DNA from: Burkholderiales bacterium
Lineage (GTDB): Bacteria; Pseudomonadota; Gammaproteobacteria; Burkholderiales; Burkholderiaceae_C
DNA: 64,000 nucleotides
Assembly: GCA_013044035.1 (NCBI GenBank)
Contig: JABEVE010000044.1
Coordinates: forward strand, 1 to 64,000
Direction: 5' to 3'
Part shown: positions 50,302 to 58,875 of the stretch, piece after piece
How positions within the stretch are numbered: position 1 is the first letter of the stretch
Layout of the letters: each line of letters starts with the position of its first letter
Position numbers and translations under genes: made by a program
The notes under the pieces: generated by a model
What the model was told of the DNA's origin: nothing
What the model saw: only the letters and a program-made list of their open reading frames with translations
The model's database searches: none

Positions 50302-51279
50302 ATGCGAGAAAGGCGCCAGAAGGCCGTTGTTTATAAGCGAGCCCGTTTCAACGCCGATGGCCTCGAACTACGAGATCTACTGGCCTCGGCGCTGCCAATG
50401 CTGCCGACCGTTGGTGATAGACGGGAGTCCATCGCGCCGACGGCGGAGAGCCCGATGTGGCGCCTGATCGGTTACCACAGAATCCAGGACCATTTCGTCT
50501 TCGGCGTGCTGATGAGATACATCCCTGGCTTAGACCCTGCGTTTGTCGTTGATGATCCCAGCGCCGAAGTGCTCACCGTGACACAGCTTGCCGCGCCGTT
50601 GACTGCTGAGGGCAACAGGCGCGAACTCCTCGAAGGGATGCTTTTCTTCGGCTCTATCGACAACCACGTGATCATGATGCAGTCATCTGCACTCAGGTCA
50701 AAGCACCTCGAAGATCACCTTCAGTGGCTGCTGAGGCGGGCAGGGTTGCTAGACGACACGCAGGTGTTGCACCTCAGTGACCAGCCACCCCAGGCTACCG
50801 TAGATCGGCTAGCGATGACGCAGGTCAGGTCGCTTGACGTCGGAGGGTTGCTAGCTGGAGGGGGAGGGTCGCAACCGGCAGAGAGAGGGGAGTCCACCAT
50901 TTCCAGTTCTGGCAACGCGGCGGGAGTTCTTGACTTTCTAAAGGGGTTGATGGCGCCGGACAAGGCCGCTGCCCTCAACGACGAAGCCCTGGCGGGGGCC
51001 AACATCCACTACACGCTGAAGCTAAAATATCCCTACAAGACTACAGACAGTGGTCACCGATTCATGAATGAGATAGGCTCGGCTCTCAGGCATGTTGACG
51101 ACGTCAGCACCAAGGTACATCTTGCTGACGGCGGCGTACTCGAAGGGGATGATCTGCGTCTTGCGGGGCACATCTCGATCGAAACACACAATGGTGTGCC
51201 TCGTGCGGATGAAGTGTTCGAAGCGATGAGGAGGTGGCTGATCGAAAAGTTGGATTCGGGCAGCCTTGCACCATCATGA
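50302..51279 (+). CDS. Unrecognised protein, first gene of a two-gene unit in the island
   Basis: The protein has 325 residues, with a strong AGGAGG site. No family is recognised. The N-terminal two thirds (KAVVYKRARFNADGLELRDLL, MWRLIGYHRIQDHFVFGVLMRY, EGMLFFGSIDNHVIMMQSS) look globular. A Gly/Ser linker (about residues 190-215) is followed by a second domain (NIHYTLKLKYPYKT, VHLADGGVLEGDDL). The ATGA overlap with a membrane-protein gene and the position beside the restriction operon suggest a defence or abortive-infection unit; this is inference. Confidence 0.72.
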   Translation: MRERRQKAVVYKRARFNADGLELRDLLASALPMLPTVGDRRESIAPTAESPMWRLIGYHRIQDHFVFGVLMRYIPGLDPAFVVDDPSAEVLTVTQLAAPLTAEGNRRELLEGMLFFGSIDNHVIMMQSSALRSKHLEDHLQWLLRRAGLLDDTQVLHLSDQPPQATVDRLAMTQVRSLDVGGLLAGGGGSQPAERGESTISSSGNAAGVLDFLKGLMAPDKAAALNDEALAGANIHYTLKLKYPYKTTDSGHRFMNEIGSALRHVDDVSTKVHLADGGVLEGDDLRLAGHISIETHNGVPRADEVFEAMRRWLIEKLDSGSLAPS

Positions 51280-51866
51280 TCGGTCAACTTATCCTTCCGC
51301 GGCCCATCACTCGCCTTGCTCTTCTCGCACTCGGCGTCGGACTTGCGCAGTTGATGTGGGTCTTCTTGCCCGCCAAACTCCTTGCCTACGCGTCAGGGAT
51401 CGCCGCGCCGTATTGTCTCCTCATCGCAGGGGCTGTCTGGAGCATGCGCGATAAGGCTGACAGCGCATTTGACGGCGAGATGCTGACAAGTGAGTCGTAC
51501 AGACAAGCTCGCAATGCCGCCTCCGCCGTGCGCCGCAGGTCAATGGCTCGCGCAACGTACACCGCGGTGGCCGCGCTCATGGCTGGTAGCGCTGCTATTT
51601 CTGCCCAGGTAGCTGGGCCGATCTGGCACTGGATGATCATCGGCGCGGGCCTTGCTGTGGCGGAAGCCTCCTACTCTTACTTGTTGGCGTACCAGTGGGA
51701 AGAGCACTTGCGTGCGGTCCACGAGCAGCGAAAACTCGCGACGATACGGCAGCGCGAGATTGAATCCCTCAAGGCTAGAGCTTTGGCATCTGAGGTGCCG
51801 CTCGGTGCGGAACATGCAACATGGCAGGTGGGCGAGGCAGTCGGGACCCTCGTGAAGCCGCACTGA
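51276..51866 (+). CDS. Membrane protein, second gene of the two-gene unit
   Basis: The protein has 196 residues from the ATG at 51276, overlapping the previous stop (ATGA). Two pairs of hydrophobic helices (about 8-52: LALLALGVGLAQLMWVFLPAKLL and YCLLIAGAVWSM; about 95-140: YTAVAALMAGSAAISAQV and WHWMIIGAGLAVAEASYSYLLA) are followed by a charged cytosolic tail. It is of unknown function. It could be the membrane effector of a system whose sensor is the 325-residue partner. Confidence 0.75.
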   Translation: MIGQLILPRPITRLALLALGVGLAQLMWVFLPAKLLAYASGIAAPYCLLIAGAVWSMRDKADSAFDGEMLTSESYRQARNAASAVRRRSMARATYTAVAALMAGSAAISAQVAGPIWHWMIIGAGLAVAEASYSYLLAYQWEEHLRAVHEQRKLATIRQREIESLKARALASEVPLGAEHATWQVGEAVGTLVKPH

Positions 51867-52058
51867 TTCCCATCGCATCGAAGGGCCAGTCGCCGTTTTG
51901 TGCGCCCGCTTAACGAAACATAGGCGCTTGGTGTCACCTGCAATGATGGCACTTGGCAGAAGAGCGCTATCAGGGTGATGCAATCAACGAACGCAGCCTA
52001 TGGATTTGTGGACGATGCCTTCGGCACCGGGCTGCTCAGTCGCTACGCTCCTTCGACC

Positions 52059-52106
52059 GTGGACAACACCTGTGGACGGACTTCGCCGCCCACAGGTGTT
52101 GTCCAC
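52059..52106. repeat. 17-bp perfect inverted repeat in a gene-free stretch
   Basis: GTGGACAACACCTGTGG (52059-52075) and its exact complement (52090-52106) flank a 14-nt loop. An outer pair GGGCTGCT/AGCAGCCC (52029-52036, 52111-52118) extends the symmetry. The surrounding 51867-52400 has no gene I can support. It lies near the right end of the island and could be a terminator, an element end or a recombination site; the repeat contains a TGTGGACAAC core resembling a DnaA-box variant. Confidence 0.7.
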
Positions 52107-52400
52107 CGTAGCAGCCCTTCGCCCACAAGCTCCACAGGCTAATGCCACCAATTTGAGATAGTCACCCAAGAGGCAAAACGGCGGCTCCGGGCGACGATGC
52201 TGGGCTATGATCATCCAGATGGCTAGCGCTACGCGATGACCGCCGTCCCCCAGCCTCGCTGCTCTTCCCGCCACTGCAACTACACGTCGAGAGATGTCGC
52301 TACCAGCCTGCTCCATCCCGCACGGAAGGAATAGGTCAGAGTTGCTGGGGAATAGGTGGGAATTCCTGATCATCGCGGGGAACCAAGTTGCAGCCGGGTT

Positions 52401-53192
52401 TCAGTTGAATGTGAACGTCAGAGCCGTGCCGTTGATGGCGTTGTAGGCCGTGGTGTAGTCGCTGGAAACAGGCGAAGCCGTGAGATTCCAGGTCAGCAGA
52501 TTGTTGGCGTTCGGGTCGTCGGTCGACGCCGGCGAAACCACCAGGTAGTCCTGCACGCCCTTGAGCGCCATGTCATAGGCATCACCCGATGCGGGGATGG
52601 CATTGATGTTCAGTCCACCCAGTTGAAACTCGCTGGCCACCTTGGCCGAGGCCGCCGTGTAGTTGGCCATCGTCAGGCCGCTGTTGGGGGTGATCATGGC
52701 CGTGGCCACTGTGGTCAGCGGGGTCACGACGGCATTCACCGTGCCGCCGCCGCCAATCTGAACCAAGGCCTGGAGGCTGGCGTTGGTGCTGGCAAGATTC
52801 GCCAGGGAGGTCGCGGTCCCGTTCGCCACATTGGTGTAGCTGCCGCCTGCGACCTGGATGAGAACCGGGCCGTAGTAACTCGTGAGGTTGACCGAAAACG
52901 TGCCATTGGCCGCGATGGGAATGTTGCATGTATTGAGCGAGGTCAGGTTCGTTCCCAGGTTGGCCGGGGGAGAAACCGCCGTGTTGATCGGATTGCCCTG
53001 ACCGTTGGCCACCGCATACAAACACACTGCACCCGCGCCATTGCTGTTGACGGGCTGCCCTGCACCCATCAGCACCGTGCCGTTGAGGATGGAGCCCTGG
53101 TACTGCGTATTGGCGCCTCCGCCACATGCGCTGAGCAGCAAGGTCAAGGGGAGCGCGGCACCCAGGGCGGCGCGGCTGTGATTCCAGGACAT
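52401..53192 (-). CDS. Putative surface lipoprotein of unknown family
   Basis: The protein has 263 residues. The signal ends at LLLSAC (Cys23), then GGGANTQYQGSILNGTVLMGAG. It has mostly Thr/Asn/Ala/Gly-rich beta-like sequence. The pattern (NGTVLMGAG, SVNLTSYYGPVLIQVAGG, LASTNASLQALV) resembles Burkholderiales-type secreted lipoproteins with carboxypeptidase-like beta domains. It lies just left of smg in the same direction, 78 nt apart. Confidence 0.75.
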   Translation of the reverse strand: MSWNHSRAALGAALPLTLLLSACGGGANTQYQGSILNGTVLMGAGQPVNSNGAGAVCLYAVANGQGNPINTAVSPPANLGTNLTSLNTCNIPIAANGTFSVNLTSYYGPVLIQVAGGSYTNVANGTATSLANLASTNASLQALVQIGGGGTVNAVVTPLTTVATAMITPNSGLTMANYTAASAKVASEFQLGGLNINAIPASGDAYDMALKGVQDYLVVSPASTDDPNANNLLTWNLTASPVSSDYTTAYNAINGTALTFTFN

Positions 53193-53270
53193 GGGTGTTT
53201 CTCCAGGGAAAGCGTAGGGTGTGTGCGCAGCCGCAACGACTTGCCGGTCGTTGCGGAGGAGGAGGAAGGC

Positions 53271-53729
53271 TTAATGCACGACCCGATCGTCGGCTTCGAC
53301 GAACAGCTCGTCGAGAATGAGGGCGTCGGGTTCTTCGTCGAGGCGCCAGAACACCATCAGGACGATGGTCTTGAGTTGCTCCAGCGGCAATTGTTTGATG
53401 CCGGTGGCCAAAGCCCGTTCCACCACGATTTCGCGCAGATGGGCCTGCAGCGTCCCGGCGGATTCGAGGAAATTCAGGTAGCCCACGGCGTCCACACCCA
53501 GGCAGTCGAGTTCCCGCTGGGCATACAGCCGGATGGAGCGGTCGCTGGGCGCGCCCAGGGTGCGGCTGCCGGCGACGGCCTGCTCCAGCCCTCGCAGCCA
53601 GTCGAGGGCATCGTTGATTTCTTCATTCTCGAAACCGGCGGCGCTCAACTTGCGGGACAGCTGCCCGAGTTCCGGGCAAGCCTCGGGGTGCCAGTAGGTT
53701 TCGTAGACGTACATCAGGATGTCGAACAT
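53271..53729 (-). CDS. smg: Smg family protein (DUF494)
   Basis: The protein has 152 residues, starting MFDILMYVYETYW, with LRGLEQAV and LKTIVLMVFWRLDEEPDALILDELF at the end, all typical of Smg. It is commonly next to dprA and the def/fmt genes in beta- and gammaproteobacteria, as here. The molecular role is unknown. No obvious promoter was identified. Confidence 0.95.
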   Translation of the reverse strand: MFDILMYVYETYWHPEACPELGQLSRKLSAAGFENEEINDALDWLRGLEQAVAGSRTLGAPSDRSIRLYAQRELDCLGVDAVGYLNFLESAGTLQAHLREIVVERALATGIKQLPLEQLKTIVLMVFWRLDEEPDALILDELFVEADDRVVH

Positions 53730-53862
53730 GCGACCATTTTATGCACAAGGCTGCGTGGGTCGTGGCGCAAGGCCGTGACGGACCCACACCGCTGAAAAGT
53801 CCGGCTCTGACGGGCAAAGGCCGCCACGAAACCAGGCTTGCCGGAATGCCCAGACGGTGGTT

Positions 53863-55023
53863 TCAGGCGCGCTCGATGCGCTGGTAGCGCGCCCCGGGCA
53901 AGCGGGCAACGCGGCCTTGCAGTTCGAGTTCGATCAGATGCTCCCCCAGCCACTGGGCACTGCGGCCGGTGCGCGCGGCGAGTTCGTCGAAACTCAGGAT
54001 GGCATAGCCGAGCGCAGCGAGCAGTTCACGTGCGGCGGGGGCTGCCGCGTCGAGGTCAGCATGCGCCACCGCCGAAGCTGCGTGCGCTTCGGTCGGTTCC
54101 GGCCGGCCCTGAGGTGCGGACCCTTGCAACTCGCTCAAGACGTCGTCGACGCACTCCACCAGCTTGGCGCCGTCGCGCAGCAGGCGATGGCAACCGCGCG
54201 ACATGGGATTGTGGATCGAGCCGGGAATGGCGAACACCTCGCGGCCCTGCTCGGCAGCCAGACGGGCTGTGATGAGCGAGCCGGACTGCACCGCAGCCTC
54301 GCTGACCAGCACACCACGGGACAGCCCGCTGATGATGCGGTTGCGACGCGGGAAATTGCCGCGGGCCGGGGCGGTTCCAAGCGGGAATTCGGAGAGCAGA
54401 AGGCCGTGCTCAGCGATGCGATGAGCCAGTTCGCGATGCGCTGCGGGATAGACGCGGTCGCAGCCGGTGCCGAGCACGGCCATGGTGGAGCCGGCGCCAG
54501 CGGGATCGTCCTGCGCGGCCAGCAGGGCTCCCAGATGGGCCTGGGCATCGACCCCGCGCGCCATGCCGGAGACAATCGTCATGCCCGCGGCGCTGAGGGC
54601 GCGGGCAAAGTCATGCGCGTCGCGTCCGCCTTGCGCGGAAGGATTGCGGCTGCCGACGATGGCGAGGGTTTGCGGGCGGTGGAGCAGATCCAGCCGGCCC
54701 CGGGCGTAGAGCACAGGCGGGGGATCGGCGGTCTGCAGCAGCAACGGCGGGTAATCGGCGTCCGCCAGGGTCAGCAGATGGTGCTGGGGCTCGCTCAACC
54801 ACTCGCGGGTACGGGCGATGCGCTCCAGCAGAGGCGCATCGGGCGGGCTGCGCAGCGCACGGGCGACGGCCGCGGGCACCACACGCTCGAGCAACGCTGC
54901 GCTTTGCGCGAACACCTGCTCGGGCAAGCCGAAGGCGGCCAGCAGACGGCGCGCGGTTTGGGCCCCGACGCCCGGCGTCTCCAGCAGCCGCAGCCAGGAT
55001 GCGAGCTCAGCCTCGCCCATCAT
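53863..55023 (-). CDS. dprA: DNA processing protein DprA
   Basis: The protein has 386 residues. A SAM-like N-terminus is followed by the Rossmann-like fold: LAIVGSRNPSAQGGRDAHDFARALS, VSGMARGVDAQAHLGAL, TMAVLGTGCDRVYPAAHREL, and SEFPLGTAPARGNFPRRNRIISGLSRGVLVSEA. A C-terminal winged-helix-like domain ends it. It loads RecA on incoming single-stranded DNA in natural transformation. It begins 21 nt downstream of the LysM gene and is followed by smg. Confidence 0.95.
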   Translation of the reverse strand: MMGEAELASWLRLLETPGVGAQTARRLLAAFGLPEQVFAQSAALLERVVPAAVARALRSPPDAPLLERIARTREWLSEPQHHLLTLADADYPPLLLQTADPPPVLYARGRLDLLHRPQTLAIVGSRNPSAQGGRDAHDFARALSAAGMTIVSGMARGVDAQAHLGALLAAQDDPAGAGSTMAVLGTGCDRVYPAAHRELAHRIAEHGLLLSEFPLGTAPARGNFPRRNRIISGLSRGVLVSEAAVQSGSLITARLAAEQGREVFAIPGSIHNPMSRGCHRLLRDGAKLVECVDDVLSELQGSAPQGRPEPTEAHAASAVAHADLDAAAPAARELLAALGYAILSFDELAARTGRSAQWLGEHLIELELQGRVARLPGARYQRIERA

Positions 55024-55044
55024 CGTGAGGCTGGCAAGGTGCGG

Positions 55045-56229
55045 TCAGGGCTGCTTGACGTGATCGGCCACCACGACTGGCTGGTCGGACTCCAGCACCA
55101 GGCCGTAGGCGACATGGTGGAAGGTGCGAAACACCATCAGCAGGCCGATGCGGCGCGCCGGAATTTCGATCATCGGCTTGTCTTCCAGCGTGGTGTCGGT
55201 CACTTCGCGCGGGCCTTGCATGATGGTGAGCACGTCGCCGCGCTCCAGGCCCTCCTCGGCGCCGCGGTTGAGGGCGACCACGCTGTTCTTGCCGGCCATC
55301 TGCAGGTCACCGTAGATGGAGACGATCTGCCCGTCCACGGGCTTGTCTGGCGCGTGTGGCGTGAAGTTGAGGAATTGGCGCGGCGGCTGGGCGATCAACC
55401 GGTCGCCCACACCCATTTCACGCACGGTGGACAGGACCCTGACCGTGGCCACTTCGTCCTTACCCTGCGGCGGACGGATCAGTTCCACCGCCCCAAGATA
55501 TTCGGACTCGTAGGCAATGATCTTTTTCGTCGTGGGGTCATACAACGGCCGCCCCGGCCGATAGACGTCGAAGCGGGTTGTGGCCCCCAACGGGCCGCGC
55601 ACATAGGCGCGGTCACCCGGCGAGAGCATCGCATGCTCGGGCGTGAGCGCCACGATGCGCGGCGACTTGGCGAGTTCATCGGGCTCGACAATGAGCGGAC
55701 GCGTGAGGAAAGGGTCGATCAGCGCCGGATCGAGCGTGGGGATGCCGGGCGGCGGCAGCGCCTCGCTGACGACATGCGGCTCCAGCGTCACGGTGGGGAT
55801 GCCGGCCTCGCCTTGGATGCTCTGGCCGTTCTCCAGAGCCAGGGTTGCGCGCCCGTTGGCGATGGTGAGGACGAGCACCTGACCGGGGAAAATCCAGTGC
55901 GGATTGCGAATCTGCGCCAGATTCATGCCCCACAGCGTGGGCCAGTTCCAGGGCTTTTTCAGGTAGCGGCCGGAAATGGCCCAAAGCGTGTCACCGCGCT
56001 TGACGGTGTAGCGCTGCGGCGCATTCGGCGCCAGCTCGGACACGGGAATGCCTTGTTGCGCGGCCGCCCGGGCTTGCGCCAGTTGCGACGGCGCCACGGG
56101 CTCGTTGGGCAGCTTCACGATGCCGGGGGCGTTTGCCGAGGACGTGGTTGCCCCCGTCTGGGCAAGCGCGGCGGCGGACCACAGCAAGAGCCCCGCTACG
56201 GCGACGTGGTTGATGAGCTTGCATTGCAT
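55045..56229 (-). CDS. LysM-domain exported protein
   Basis: The protein has 394 residues from the ATG at 56229 (MQCKLINHVAVAGLLLWSAAALA). The signal peptide is followed by a Pro/Ala linker and one LysM peptidoglycan-binding domain (about 72-120: YTVKRGDTLWAISGRYLKKPWNWPTLWGMN...IFPGQVL). The remaining 270 residues are beta-rich. This gene is the standard partner of dprA in betaproteobacteria. It is probably periplasmic or envelope-bound; its role is unknown. Confidence 0.92.
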   Translation of the reverse strand: MQCKLINHVAVAGLLLWSAAALAQTGATTSSANAPGIVKLPNEPVAPSQLAQARAAAQQGIPVSELAPNAPQRYTVKRGDTLWAISGRYLKKPWNWPTLWGMNLAQIRNPHWIFPGQVLVLTIANGRATLALENGQSIQGEAGIPTVTLEPHVVSEALPPPGIPTLDPALIDPFLTRPLIVEPDELAKSPRIVALTPEHAMLSPGDRAYVRGPLGATTRFDVYRPGRPLYDPTTKKIIAYESEYLGAVELIRPPQGKDEVATVRVLSTVREMGVGDRLIAQPPRQFLNFTPHAPDKPVDGQIVSIYGDLQMAGKNSVVALNRGAEEGLERGDVLTIMQGPREVTDTTLEDKPMIEIPARRIGLLMVFRTFHHVAYGLVLESDQPVVVADHVKQP

Positions 56230-56526
56230 GAATCCGCCCCCAGGAAGAAAATATCGGTATCCGCAACAGCGGCCAGCAAAACGACGTGCCATCCAGACCA
56301 TGGTGCGCCGGACTGCCATCAGCAGTTCACATGTCGCGAGCCGAGCGATGTCGGCTCGAACTGCACGGTCTCGGCACGGTACAAGACCTCTAAGACTTGT
56401 TACATTGTCTCCACAAGGCCCTGTTGCTGCAATGAAAAGTGCGGTTTGTGGTTCGATGCAGTTGCATGAATGCCGCGCCAGGTGTTTTCTTGACCGTACC
56501 GGGGCCGCCTCGGCTCGGAGTTCACC

Positions 56527-57033
56527 ATGTCCCAACTCTCCATTCTTCAATATCCCGACCCCCGCTTGTACAAGGTGGCCAAACCGGTCGCCGTGGTGGA
56601 CGACCGCGTGCGCGCACTCCTGGCCGATTTGTTCGAAACGATGTACGCAGCCAAGGGCGTGGGCCTGGCGGCGACGCAGGCCGACATCCACGAACGCATC
56701 ATCGTGTCCGACATCTCCGAGGAACGCGACCAGCCGCTGGTGCTGATCAACCCGGAAATCGTCACGCGCAGCGCCGACCAGAAGGAGTGGGAAGAAGGCT
56801 GCCTGTCGGTGCCGGGCATCTACGACAAGGTGACCCGCCCCGACCGCATTCGTGTGCGCGCACTCAATGCCCAGGGCGAGCATTTCGAGCTGGAGGCCGA
56901 CGGGCTGCTCTCGGTCTGCATCCAGCACGAGATGGATCATCTCGACGGCAAGGTGTTCGTCGATTACCTCTCACCGCTCAAGCGCAACCGCATCAAATCA
57001 CGCATGCTCAAGCGCCAGCGCGAAGCCGCTTGA
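56527..57033 (+). CDS. def: Peptide deformylase
   Basis: The protein has 168 residues. The three conserved motifs are [16 protein letters not shown] and QHEMDHLDG. It is a metalloenzyme removing the N-formyl group from nascent proteins. It is divergent from the LysM gene across a 297-nt gap in which no other gene is supported. Its stop overlaps the start of fmt by 4 nt. Confidence 0.97.
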   Translation: MSQLSILQYPDPRLYKVAKPVAVVDDRVRALLADLFETMYAAKGVGLAATQADIHERIIVSDISEERDQPLVLINPEIVTRSADQKEWEEGCLSVPGIYDKVTRPDRIRVRALNAQGEHFELEADGLLSVCIQHEMDHLDGKVFVDYLSPLKRNRIKSRMLKRQREAA

Positions 57034-58103
57034 GCAGCGCACCCACCACATCGGGGCTCGACGCGAACACGGCCCGCGCCCCCAAATTGCGCGTGGCCTT
57101 CGCCGGCACGCCGGAGTTCGCCGCGGTCGCGCTGCGCGACCTGCTCGCGGCGGGCTTCGAGTTGCCGCTGGTGCTGACCCAACCCGATCGCCCGGCCGGG
57201 CGCGGCCTGCAAGTGCAGCCTAGCGCCGTCAAGCGCGTGGCCGTGGCCCATGGCCTGCCGCTGACCCAGCCCCGAGGTCTGCGGCTGGACGGTCGCTGGC
57301 GCGACGACGCCGCAGCGGCATGTGAGGCGCTGCGGCGAACCGGGCCGGACGTGCTGGTGGTTGCCGCCTATGGGCTGATCCTGCCGCAATGGCTGCTGGA
57401 CCTGCCGCCGCTGGGCTGCGTCAACATCCATGCCTCGCTGCTGCCGCGCTGGCGTGGGGCGGCCCCCATTCACCGCGCGATCGAAGCCGGTGACGGTGAA
57501 ACCGGCATCAGCATCATGCGCATGGACGCGGGGCTGGATACCGGTGCGGTCTACCGCATGCAAGACATGCCGATCGCCCCCGACGACACCACCGCCAGCT
57601 TGCACGACAAGCTGGCGGCATTGGGAGGACGCCTGCTGCTGCAAACCCTGGCGGACCTGCAAGCCGGAGTGGCCGAACCCACGGCCCAGCCCGTCGGGGA
57701 CGCGACCTACGCGGCAAAGATCGACAAGCGTGAAGCGTGGCTGGACTGGTCACTGCCAGCCGACGTGCTGGAGCGGCGCATCCGTGCCTTCCAGCCCGCT
57801 CCGGGCACACAGACGCGTTGGGGCGAGATGGCATTGAAAATCCTGGCCGCCAAGGTGTTGCCCCCGGACCCGGCTGGACACCAGCCGGGCACCGTGCTTG
57901 CGGCGCACGCCCAGGGCGTCGACGTGGCCTGCGGCACTGGCTGCCTGCGCCTGACCCGTCTGCAAAAGCCCGGTGGCAAGCCGCAGGATGCAAGCCTGGT
58001 CCTGCAGAGCGTCATGGTGCAAGTTGGCCAGGTGTTCGCGTCCGGCCCACCGCCGGAGGCCGGCGCTCAAGCGTCGTCGACCCCGCCACACCCCACAGCC
58101 TGA
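57030..58103 (+). CDS. fmt: Methionyl-tRNA formyltransferase
   Basis: The protein has 357 residues if it starts at the TTG at 57030 (TTGA overlap with the def stop); a TTG 19 residues later is the position of the usual start ([12 protein letters not shown]). The formyl-transferase core has [53 protein letters not shown] and a C-terminal OB-like domain. It formylates initiator Met-tRNA. A Pro/Ala tail of about 25 residues is unusual. It is convergent with the regulator gene, 10 nt apart. Confidence 0.94.
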   Translation: MSSAPTTSGLDANTARAPKLRVAFAGTPEFAAVALRDLLAAGFELPLVLTQPDRPAGRGLQVQPSAVKRVAVAHGLPLTQPRGLRLDGRWRDDAAAACEALRRTGPDVLVVAAYGLILPQWLLDLPPLGCVNIHASLLPRWRGAAPIHRAIEAGDGETGISIMRMDAGLDTGAVYRMQDMPIAPDDTTASLHDKLAALGGRLLLQTLADLQAGVAEPTAQPVGDATYAAKIDKREAWLDWSLPADVLERRIRAFQPAPGTQTRWGEMALKILAAKVLPPDPAGHQPGTVLAAHAQGVDVACGTGCLRLTRLQKPGGKPQDASLVLQSVMVQVGQVFASGPPPEAGAQASSTPPHPTA

Positions 58104-58113
58104 ACCCCGGAGC

Positions 58114-58875
58114 TCATATGGCCAACGTTTTCAGCAACAATCGGTCATACTCCTGCTTGACGACGGCATAACACTCGCAAGTGCGCTGCTCCAGGCCTGC
58201 ACGGTCGAGCACGGTGATGTGTCCTCGCGAATAGGCAATCAAGCCTGCGCTTTGCAGCTTCAGGGCTGCCTCGGTCACCCCCTCGCGGCGCACGCCAATC
58301 ATGCTGGCGATCAGTCCCTGCGTCATCACCAGTTCATCGCCCTGCAGGCGGTCGAGTCGCATGAGCAACCAACGGCACATTTGCTGTTCGAGCACATGGT
58401 GCCGGTTGCAAACGGCTGTTTGCGTCATTTGCGTGATCAGCGCCTGCGTGTAGAGCAGCAGCAAGCGCATGACTGCCGCAGAGTTGGTGAACTCTTCTCG
58501 CAATGTTTGCGCTTTCAGTCGAAAGCCCACCCCCGCACTCTGCACGACCCCGCGGCTGGGTGTGGAGCCTCCGCCCATGAACAGGGGCACGCCGAGAATG
58601 CCTTCGTTACCCACGACGGCAATTTCGTTCGATCCGCCATCCTCGGTCGCATACAGCAACGAGACGATTGCGGTGGTTGGGAAGTAGGCGTGGCTCAGCG
58701 TCGTGCCGGGCTCGTACAGAGCCTGACCCAGCGGCATCTCAACCCGCTCCAGCTGCGGTAACCAACGCTGGAACACGGCGCTGGGCAGTGCAGCAAGCAG
58801 CTTGTTCATTCTCGGGTCGGAGGCCTCTGCCATCCGATCACCATGCGGCGGATGTGAATGCCGCATGGCGGTCAC
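58114..58875 (-). CDS. Crp/Fnr-family transcriptional regulator (paralogue 3)
   Basis: The protein has 253 residues, with GTG at 58875 overlapping the previous stop (GTGA); ATG at 58866 or 58833 are alternatives. Beta-roll sensor with YFPTTAIVSLLY and IAVVGNEGILGVPLFMGG; recognition segment VRREGVTEAALKLQ. The C-terminal half is almost the same as paralogue 1 at 2408, so the two may read the same operators. It is the last gene of a four-gene operon with a KaiC-like ATPase and a GGDEF protein. Confidence 0.88.
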   Translation of the reverse strand: MTAMRHSHPPHGDRMAEASDPRMNKLLAALPSAVFQRWLPQLERVEMPLGQALYEPGTTLSHAYFPTTAIVSLLYATEDGGSNEIAVVGNEGILGVPLFMGGGSTPSRGVVQSAGVGFRLKAQTLREEFTNSAAVMRLLLLYTQALITQMTQTAVCNRHHVLEQQMCRWLLMRLDRLQGDELVMTQGLIASMIGVRREGVTEAALKLQSAGLIAYSRGHITVLDRAGLEQRTCECYAVVKQEYDRLLLKTLAI

